Shown here piece after piece: positions 30,528-36,608 of a stretch of DNA of 36,608 bases. The stretch is from positions 1-36,608 of the forward strand of contig JAFGGQ010000001.1 of the NCBI GenBank assembly GCA_016930435.1, in the 5' to 3' direction. Position numbers and translations under genes: made by a program. Origin of the DNA: a bacterium (GTDB taxonomy: Bacteria > UBP14 > UBA6098 > JAFGQG01). Within the stretch, counting starts at the first letter, position 1; each line of letters starts with the position of its first letter. A model generated the notes under the pieces. That model was not told where the DNA came from, ran no database searches, and worked only from the letters and a program-made list of their open reading frames with translations.

Positions 30528-33407
30528 TTATGGAGTATAAACAGTTAATCGCGAACCTATCCTCAAGGATTTCGGATTACTGATACTGTTCAATTCAACC
30601 AGTTCCTCTGTAGTCATATTATGTAAGTTGGCAATTCCCCAAAGGGTATCCCCGCTCCTTACAACATATACTGATTTCTTCTTGTTGTTTAAGACCAATG
30701 ACGGCGAAGCAGCAGTATAAATGGTCAATTGCTCTCCAATCTGCAACCTGTCATTACTTTTACCGTTCCATGATTTCAAATCGGCGATAGTAACCCCATA
30801 GGAATTTGCGATTTTATACATGGAATCGCCTGACTTAACGGTGTAAACTGTTTTATCCTGAAATCCGGGAGACTCCTCATGTACATCGGCCAATACTGTC
30901 AAATGGTCCCCGGGTTGTAAAACATGGTCGTTACTGTAAATATTGTTCCAGCGTTTAAGGTCAGATACAGTCACCTTATATTTACCGGCAATAGACCACA
31001 GGGTCTCGCCGCTTTTAACAACATAGGTTAACTTGCCCTTGGGCTCGGTTATCAGCGGTTGGGAAGTAGAATTAACTATCAGTTGCTGCCCCGGGTAGAT
31101 CAGAGAACTTGCATCCAGATTATTCACGGATAACAACTCGTCAATACTAATCCCATATCTTTCTGCAATCTGTGAGGGAGTATCACCTACTCTTACGGAA
31201 TATTTGGTTACGGGTTGGATTTGGGTAACCATATTCTGGGAGGGTTCAACGAGGCTCAATTCCTGTCCCGGAAAGATCCTTGAATTATTATTTAATTTGT
31301 TGTAAGATAATAGATTGGATAATGTTAAGCCGTGTTTTTCGGCGATCTGGGAGGGGGTATCTCCTGCCTTCACCGTATATTTTGTTGGTATGGCTTTTAC
31401 ATCAGCTGCATCCTTTATTGAAGATGTTCCGGGCTGTATGAAGACCTCCTGGCCGGGATATATGGTGGCATTACCCTGAAGCTTGTTCAGGCTTAAAAAT
31501 TCGGATAGGGACATATTGTTTCTTTCAGCTATATGGGAAGGAGTATCCCCGGGTTTGACGGTATATTGGATCACAACCGGGATTTCAGAAGGACTGGCCG
31601 GAGATGATGGTGATGAAGAGTTGGATCCGGTTTTTATCTTAAGTTCCTGTCCGGGATATATTCGGGAGTTATTATTAAGGCTGTTAAGGGTCAGAAGCTG
31701 GGCTAAGGAAATGCCGCATTTAGAAGCGATACCGGAAGGTGTATCGCCTTTCCGGACGGTATAGCTGTTGCTGGAGTAACTTGCGGTTCCGGGTACCCTC
31801 AGTTGTTGGCCAGGGTAAATAGTGCCGTTGGCTGCCAGGCCGTTGGCCTTGCTTAATTCCCTGACAGAAATCCCATGGGTCTGTGCTATTTCACTTAAGG
31901 TGTCATTCTTCTTTACTGTATAAATTCCATTATAGGAAATACTGCTGTTGACGGTTGAAGATGATGAGGATAATGAGGAGGATGACTGGGCATAGTCCTT
32001 GTATTGGGAAGGCTGAATGGGGATCAGCAGGTTCTGTCCGATGCTAAGTTTGTTGATGTTACGGAGTTGATTGGCATCCACGATAGCCTGGACCGAAGTT
32101 CGATATCTCATCCCGATCTCGGAGAGGGTTTCGCCTTTTTTAACCACATGCTGAACCCATCCGGTTTTCTTGTCCTCGGGGATTTGAGAGTAACGTGGAT
32201 AAAATCCGTCCGCCTTGCCCCTGGGTACACGGATGGGGTAATTAGGGATATTGGGGGGAGTACACCATCGCAATATTTCAGGATTGATTGATTGAATGAA
32301 CTCGAAACTGGTATCCGTGCATTCAGCTACCAGTTTCAGGTTGGTTACTTCCTGGACTACTATAGTTTCATAATCCAATGGTGGGGCATATTCGGGAAGG
32401 AAACCGTAGCGTTCGGGGTTTTTTGCGATTATCACTGCGGCCATAAAAAGTGGCACGTAGTTTTCGGTTTGGCGGGGAAGGTCCAATTCCCAGTAGTTCT
32501 CAGTCCCCTGTTTTTTTATTTCCCTTTGGACCCGGCCTTCCCCGCAATTGTAAGCGGCTAAAGCCAGCTCCCAGTTATTGAATTTTTTATAGAGACTTTT
32601 CAGATATTTGGCCGCAGAATAGGTGGCTTTAATGGGATCACGTCGCTCATCCCGCCACCAGGATACCTCCATCCCGAACATTCGCCCTGTACTCTTTATG
32701 AACTGCCATAATCCTACCGCATGAGCCCAGGAATATGCATTGGGATCAAAACCGCTCTCAACCAAGGGTAAATAGGTAAGGTCCAGAGGCAATCCCTCCT
32801 CCTTGAATATCTTCTGAATAAGTTCAAGATAGGTGCCTGAAGCGGTTAGCCATCTTTGGAAAGGTATGTGGCAATCGGTCTGGAAAAAGATAACCTTTTC
32901 TTTAACCTTATCATTCCAGACGATTGGTATATCATAATCTACTTTCTGGTCTGAAGGGAGCTGGGAGATAAGCTTATCCAGTTGCCGATGGGTGGATTTG
33001 CTGAGGGCTTTTTCCTCAAGGGCGAGGGATAAGATCGCGGGGGCGCTGGAACCAACCAGATCGCGATTGGAAAGTAAAGTTATCTGATAATCATAAGCGA
33101 TTTCCCGGAGTAACTGGTCAATTTTCCCCACCAGGTGCGGGTCCCTTTCCTCATCAACATCGATCAGGGATATTATTTCCAAAGCTGTATCAAAATTTTG
33201 CTGAGCCTTATCCCATTCCTGTTTCATATTATGAATTACTCCATTTGCGTATGCCTGTTCCGCCTCCGATAGTTGACGGTAAGCCTCATCCACACCCTTT
33301 TTCTGGGCTTTTTCCTGATAGATATCCTGGGATTGGAAAAAATGGGAACAGCCACTGATAAAAAATAGTAATAGGAAGAATGATAGAATAAAATAATGTC
33401 TTGTCAT
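30528..33407 (-). CDS. MltD-like membrane-bound lytic transglycosylase with nine LysM repeats
   Basis: The 959-residue product starts with a lipoprotein signal (FFISGC, Cys20). The catalytic SLT domain (about 195-330) has the acid Glu217 in YLPLVESGFDPNAYS, then AVGLWQFI.STG, WWRDERRDP and ALAAYNCGEG, the usual order of MltD-type lytic transglycosylases, which cut the glycan strand to give anhydro-muropeptides. After a linker, residues about 417-957 hold nine LysM modules (pattern Y.V..GDT...IA......L...N......I.PGQ.L), separated by Ser/Pro-rich links. Ordinary MltD has two to four, so the tail is long. It acts in the periplasm, probably held in the outer membrane. A candidate promoter lies at 33451-33479. 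Confidence 0.93.
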   Translation of the reverse strand: MTRHYFILSFFLLLFFISGCSHFFQSQDIYQEKAQKKGVDEAYRQLSEAEQAYANGVIHNMKQEWDKAQQNFDTALEIISLIDVDEERDPHLVGKIDQLLREIAYDYQITLLSNRDLVGSSAPAILSLALEEKALSKSTHRQLDKLISQLPSDQKVDYDIPIVWNDKVKEKVIFFQTDCHIPFQRWLTASGTYLELIQKIFKEEGLPLDLTYLPLVESGFDPNAYSWAHAVGLWQFIKSTGRMFGMEVSWWRDERRDPIKATYSAAKYLKSLYKKFNNWELALAAYNCGEGRVQREIKKQGTENYWELDLPRQTENYVPLFMAAVIIAKNPERYGFLPEYAPPLDYETIVVQEVTNLKLVAECTDTSFEFIQSINPEILRWCTPPNIPNYPIRVPRGKADGFYPRYSQIPEDKKTGWVQHVVKKGETLSEIGMRYRTSVQAIVDANQLRNINKLSIGQNLLIPIQPSQYKDYAQSSSSLSSSSSTVNSSISYNGIYTVKKNDTLSEIAQTHGISVRELSKANGLAANGTIYPGQQLRVPGTASYSSNSYTVRKGDTPSGIASKCGISLAQLLTLNSLNNNSRIYPGQELKIKTGSNSSSPSSPASPSEIPVVIQYTVKPGDTPSHIAERNNMSLSEFLSLNKLQGNATIYPGQEVFIQPGTSSIKDAADVKAIPTKYTVKAGDTPSQIAEKHGLTLSNLLSYNKLNNNSRIFPGQELSLVEPSQNMVTQIQPVTKYSVRVGDTPSQIAERYGISIDELLSVNNLDASSLIYPGQQLIVNSTSQPLITEPKGKLTYVVKSGETLWSIAGKYKVTVSDLKRWNNIYSNDHVLQPGDHLTVLADVHEESPGFQDKTVYTVKSGDSMYKIANSYGVTIADLKSWNGKSNDRLQIGEQLTIYTAASPSLVLNNKKKSVYVVRSGDTLWGIANLHNMTTEELVELNSISNPKSLRIGSRLTVYTP

Positions 33408-33450
33408 GTTGATTATATTTTTATTTAATCTAACCTATCTAACTTGGTAA

Positions 33451-33479
33451 TATATAATAATATCCGCAATATTTGTCAA
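33451..33479 (-). promoter_or_regulatory. candidate promoter for the LysM transglycosylase gene
   Basis: Minus-strand TTGACA (33479-33474), 17 bp, TATATA (33456-33451): 6/6 and 4/6 to sigma-70. The leader would be about 37 nt. No ribosome site is clear before ATG 33407. Confidence 0.55.
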
Positions 33480-33508
33480 CAGTTTTTTTAAAAATTGCCA
33501 AAATAATA

Positions 33509-33595
33509 TTAAAGTTTAATGCTAATAATCATAAGGACATAGAGCATAATTCCTGAAATCAGAGGGACAATCAACCTTACATTATTAATACTCAT
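33509..33595 (-). CDS. possible 28-residue membrane peptide
   Basis: A frame from ATG 33595 to TAA 33509-33511 gives a short hydrophobic peptide (MSINNVRLIVPLISG..., ending SIKL) between the yifB-like gene and the transglycosylase gene. There is no ribosome site and the DNA is AT-rich, so it is weak. It is listed because other tiny membrane genes in this window are well supported. Confidence 0.18.
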   Translation of the reverse strand: MSINNVRLIVPLISGIMLYVLMIISIKL

Positions 33596-33624
33596 ATTGA
33601 TGTTTATTAGCAATAAAAGTTAGG

Positions 33625-35157
33625 TTAAACCCATAGTTTGCGGTCCAGGGTGCGGTACTGGATAGCCTCTGAAATGTGCTGGGGGAGTATCCGATCCGAG
33701 TTTTCCAGATCTGCGATGGTGCGGGATACCTTCAGTATCCGGTCGTAAGCCCGGGCGGATAGCCCCAGTTTTGTAATGGCCATTTTCATTAGCTGGTTAC
33801 TCTGCTCATCAATTGTACAGAATTTCCGGATAAGCTTTGTCTGCATATGGGCATTGCTGTATATGTTTTTATACTGTTCAAATCTATCTAATTGGATCTG
33901 TCTGGCACGATTAACACGCTCCCTTATAACCGGGGATTTTTCGCCGGTCGCCTCGGATGCCAATTCCTTGTATTTGACTGCGGGTACTTCGACGTGAATA
34001 TCAATGCGGTCAAGCAATGGACCGGAGATCCTGGACATGTAGCGTTGGATTTGGGAGGAAGTGCAGTTACAGGTATGAGTAGGATCGCTGTAATATCCAC
34101 AGGGGCAAGGATTCATGGCTGCAACCATAGTAAAACGAGCAGGATAAGAAAGGCTCATAGCGGCTCGACTGATGGTTACCACTCCATCCTCCAGGGGTTG
34201 GCGCAGCATCTCAAGAATATTCTTCTTGAACTCAGGAAGCTCATCCAGGAAGAGTACTCCGTTATGGGCTAAGCTAACCTCACCCGGCTTTGGGTAAGCA
34301 CCCCCTCCGATCAATCCGGCATCACTTATGGTATGATGGGGAGAGCGGAAAGGCCGTGTGGCTATCAGTGCGGTATCAGCAGGCAATTTCCCGGCTACAG
34401 AATGTATCTTGGTAGTTTCCAGAGCTTCCTCCAGGGTCAATGTAGGCAGTATAGTGGGATAACGCCGCGCTAACATTGTTTTGCCCGATCCGGGCGGGCC
34501 GATCATCAGCACATTGTGGGAACCTGCGGCAGCAACCTCAAGGGCACGCTTAACATGCTCCTGGCCACGTACATCCGAAAAATCTACTATATCCTGCTGG
34601 GCTTGTTCAAATAATTCCGCCAGGTTGATCTTGAATGGTTCGATATCCTCATTCTCAAGAAAGGATATGGTCTCGCGCAGGGATCGTACCGGGATAACTT
34701 CGATTTTTTGAACGGTAGCCGCTTCCTTGGCGTTTTCACGGGGCAAAATAAGCCCTCTATAACCCTTCTTTAAAGCCTCCACAGCAATGGGAAGGCTGCC
34801 GTGGATGGGCCGAACAGAACCGTCCAGGGAGAGCTCACCCAGGATCAGATAATCATTATAATTCTCCCGGCGGATCACCCCGCTGGCTGATAACACTCCA
34901 ATAGCAATAGGGAGGTCCAGCGCGCTACCCTCTTTCTTGACATCCGCAGGGGCAAGGTTCATGGTGATTTTTCCGCCAGGATAACGAATCCCGGAATTTT
35001 TGGTCGCGGACAGCACACGCGTATAAGCCTCCTTAACAGCATTATCCGGTAAACCAACCAGAAAAAATTGTGGAAATTCCTTCTTGAAGTCAGTCTCTAC
35101 CTCAATGATGTAGGCTTCAATACCAAGAAGAGCGCTGGAATACACTTTGGTTAGCAT
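33625..35157 (-). CDS. YifB/ComM family Mg chelatase-like AAA ATPase
   Basis: The 510-residue product starts with the family's N-terminal Lon-protease-like domain ([31 protein letters not shown]), followed by an AAA+ ATPase with Walker A GPPGSGKT (220-227), LFLDELPE as Walker B, a cysteine-rich [17 protein letters not shown] insert and a C-terminal helical segment ([22 protein letters not shown]). ComM of this family is a branch-migration helicase in natural transformation; other members are only known by sequence. The Lon-like serine-lysine dyad is not evident, as usual here. A good promoter lies upstream (35195-35223); there is no clear ribosome site before ATG 35157. Confidence 0.95.
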   Translation of the reverse strand: MLTKVYSSALLGIEAYIIEVETDFKKEFPQFFLVGLPDNAVKEAYTRVLSATKNSGIRYPGGKITMNLAPADVKKEGSALDLPIAIGVLSASGVIRRENYNDYLILGELSLDGSVRPIHGSLPIAVEALKKGYRGLILPRENAKEAATVQKIEVIPVRSLRETISFLENEDIEPFKINLAELFEQAQQDIVDFSDVRGQEHVKRALEVAAAGSHNVLMIGPPGSGKTMLARRYPTILPTLTLEEALETTKIHSVAGKLPADTALIATRPFRSPHHTISDAGLIGGGAYPKPGEVSLAHNGVLFLDELPEFKKNILEMLRQPLEDGVVTISRAAMSLSYPARFTMVAAMNPCPCGYYSDPTHTCNCTSSQIQRYMSRISGPLLDRIDIHVEVPAVKYKELASEATGEKSPVIRERVNRARQIQLDRFEQYKNIYSNAHMQTKLIRKFCTIDEQSNQLMKMAITKLGLSARAYDRILKVSRTIADLENSDRILPQHISEAIQYRTLDRKLWV

Positions 35158-35194
35158 CAGTTAATTAAAAGCGTTAAGAAATTAAATTTGTTTA

Positions 35195-35223
35195 ATAATA
35201 ATCTAAGATGCTAAGGTTGTCAA
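35195..35223 (-). promoter_or_regulatory. promoter for the YifB-like gene
   Basis: Minus-strand TTGACA (35223-35218), 17 bp, TATTAT (35200-35195): 6/6 and 5/6 to sigma-70 with ideal spacing. Transcription would start near 35188, giving a leader of about 30 nt. Confidence 0.65.
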
Positions 35224-35339
35224 TTGTAAATTAATTATAAAAACAGATGATAATAGGATATAAATTCGCGAAAAATAATTCGGCTCAGTTTATCACCGGG
35301 GAAACTGTGGAAGGGGTCTGGATAACGCCCCTATATGTT

Positions 35340-36245
35340 CTATTTTTTTAGCCTCTTAGGAAACTTTTTCTCCCATCCTACTACTATAGGACTTACCACA
35401 TAAATAGAAGAATATGTACCCACGATGGACCCGATTATCAGAGTAAGGGAAAAGTCCCGTATCACCGGTCCTCCAAAGAAGAAGATAGCAAGTAGTACTA
35501 TAAGAACCACCAGTGAAGTAATGATAGTCCGTGAAAAGGATTGATTCAGACTGATATTGACCAGTGCATCAAATTTCTCCCGGTAAAGGATTCTGGTATT
35601 TTCACGGATACGGTCCGAGATAACAATTGTATCGTTAATGGAATAACCAACGATAGTCAATAATGCGGCTACAATGGAAAGTGAGATCTCTTTTCCCATC
35701 ATAGAGAATATCCCTACGGTGATCAGTACGTCATGGATCAGGGCAATGATAGCGGCTACTGCAAACCTGAATTTAAACCGGAAAGTCACGTAAATAAGGA
35801 TACCGACCATAGCGATTAGAACTGCCCATAAGGCTTTGCTCCGGAGTTCCTCACCGATTTTGGGTCCTACTGTCTCATCCCTGAGCAGGGTGAATGAAAT
35901 TTGCGGGAATTTTTCACGGAAATTTTCCAGGATAAGCTTGGTCAAATCACCTTCACCACTCATCTCGTTGAGGGTACGAATATAGAATATATTGCTACCC
36001 TGAACACTTTGAACCTCGCTTTCAGCTAAACCGAGGTCTTTTAAAGCATTCCTTATATCTAAAATTGCGATGGGTTCACTGGCTTTAAATTCGATAAACC
36101 TGCCCCCGGTAAAATCGATATTATACTGTAATCCGCCATGGAGCAGGATAGAGATAATACCCGCCAGTATCAATACACCGGAGATAGTGAAGCAGATCTT
36201 TGTTTTTCCCAGGAAATCCCAGTTCAAATTCCTAAATATTTGCAT
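35340..36245 (-). CDS. secF: protein translocase subunit SecF
   Basis: The 301-residue inner membrane protein has the SecF plan: one helix near the start, YNIDFTGGRFIEF at the first periplasmic domain, VGPKIGEELRSKA before five further helices, and the signature SIVAALLTIVGYSINDTIVISDRIREN. SecD and SecF use the proton-motive force to pull preproteins through SecYEG. AGGAGG lies 5 nt before ATG 36245. It follows secD by 54 nt, in the usual secD-secF order. Confidence 0.97.
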   Translation of the reverse strand: MQIFRNLNWDFLGKTKICFTISGVLILAGIISILLHGGLQYNIDFTGGRFIEFKASEPIAILDIRNALKDLGLAESEVQSVQGSNIFYIRTLNEMSGEGDLTKLILENFREKFPQISFTLLRDETVGPKIGEELRSKALWAVLIAMVGILIYVTFRFKFRFAVAAIIALIHDVLITVGIFSMMGKEISLSIVAALLTIVGYSINDTIVISDRIRENTRILYREKFDALVNISLNQSFSRTIITSLVVLIVLLAIFFFGGPVIRDFSLTLIIGSIVGTYSSIYVVSPIVVGWEKKFPKRLKK

Positions 36246-36299
36246 AATAGCCTCCTAATTATAATCAATATTTATAATGTTCACTTTTTTAATACTCAA

Positions 36300-36608
36300 T
36301 TAGATGCTCAATGTTTTAGGGCGGTATGTAGTGATTACCCAATCGAATATCATCCGTGTAACCACGATAGCGGTGAACATACTGATAACCAGACCGAATC
36401 CCAGGGTAGTAGCGAATCCGCGAATAGGACCGGTGCCGAAGTAATAGAGAATAATAGCGGTAATCAGTGTGGTCAGGTTCGCATCCAGAATGGTACGAAA
36501 TGCTCGTGAATATCCGGTATCAATCGCTGCCCGGAGGGTCTTGCCCGTAGCTAGTTCTTCACGGATCCTTTCAAATATAAGGACATTGGCATCGACCGCC
36601 ATACCGAT
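36300..36608 (-). CDS. secD: protein translocase subunit SecD (C-terminal part, cut by the window edge)
   Basis: About 102 residues of the C-terminal membrane region of SecD are present: [45 protein letters not shown] and a last helix. The matching segment is the inner-membrane half that pairs with SecF. The gene continues past 36608, so the start, the large periplasmic domain and the promoter are not seen. Its stop is at 36300-36302, 54 nt before secF. Confidence 0.95.
   Translation of the reverse strand: MGMAVDANVLIFERIREELATGKTLRAAIDTGYSRAFRTILDANLTTLITAIILYYFGTGPIRGFATTLGFGLVISMFTAIVVTRMIFDWVITTYRPKTLSI

Noticed and set aside
33408-33624. An RNA gene or riboswitch in the 217-nt AT-rich space between the transglycosylase and YifB-like genes.
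   Set aside because: Apart from a promoter and a doubtful 28-codon frame there is no stable structure or recognisable motif.
35280-35339. GGGG ... CCCC short inverted repeat just after secF on the minus strand.
   Set aside because: The stem has four pairs with a long loop and no T-tract follows, so it is not a convincing terminator.

Overview
The window carries about 23 protein-coding genes plus several very small ones. It reads as a piece of chromosome from an uncultured Gram-negative bacterium of the Fibrobacteres-Chlorobi-Bacteroidetes (FCB) type candidate phyla (the Cloacimonadota / Marinimicrobia / Zixibacteria / Calditrichota neighbourhood; the exact phylum cannot be settled from sequence alone). 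The reasons are: secreted proteins ending in the 'YPNPFN ... G.Y.. . . . K' C-terminal sorting domain of type IX secretion, a PorV-like outer membrane barrel, two GWxTD-domain proteins, PEGA and Omp28/thioredoxin-like surface proteins, and strong AGGAGG ribosome sites. No rRNA, tRNA, CRISPR array, insertion sequence or phage gene was seen.

Layout. (1) 1-2714, plus strand: an outer membrane beta-barrel gene behind a near-perfect sigma-70 promoter, then hemW, whose start lies inside the barrel gene's terminator; a bidirectional terminator separates hemW from the convergent region. (2) 2766-10315, minus strand: a 1458-residue type IX-type secreted protein made of eight Ig-like modules, and a 988-residue fusion of a PorV-like barrel with a CARDB domain and three OmpA-like domains. 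(3) 10489-19773, minus strand: a tightly packed cluster, glutamine synthetase, two GWxTD proteins, a TPR protein with a long acidic middle, dusB, pyrK, pyrD and rlpA, with gaps of at most about 25 nt and several overlapping starts and stops. (4) 20024-23678, plus strand: a 32-residue membrane peptide translated just ahead of a sodium:solute symporter, a frameshifted and truncated remnant of a microcompartment shell-vertex (EutN/CcmL) gene, and a PiT phosphate transporter with its DUF47/PhoU-like partner. (5) 23691-30483, minus strand: an HU gene, a 50-residue protein ending in a CxxC tail, a membrane polyferredoxin, and three Omp28/thioredoxin-like exported proteins, followed by a 40-residue membrane peptide. 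(6) 30528-36608, minus strand: an MltD-type lytic transglycosylase with nine LysM repeats, a YifB/ComM ATPase, secF and the 3' end of secD (cut by the window edge).

The most interesting unit is region 5. Three consecutive genes (CxxC-tailed mini-protein, polyferredoxin, PEGA-thioredoxin lipoprotein-like protein) all carry redox cysteines, and two larger thioredoxin-like paralogues with type IX-type tails follow. I infer an envelope electron-transfer / thiol-redox system. In one of the paralogues the CxxC has become SxxC. Four genes here are too short for ordinary gene-length cut-offs (20024-20122, 23691-23813, 30050-30202, and the shell-protein remnant at 21618-21721) and would be easily missed.
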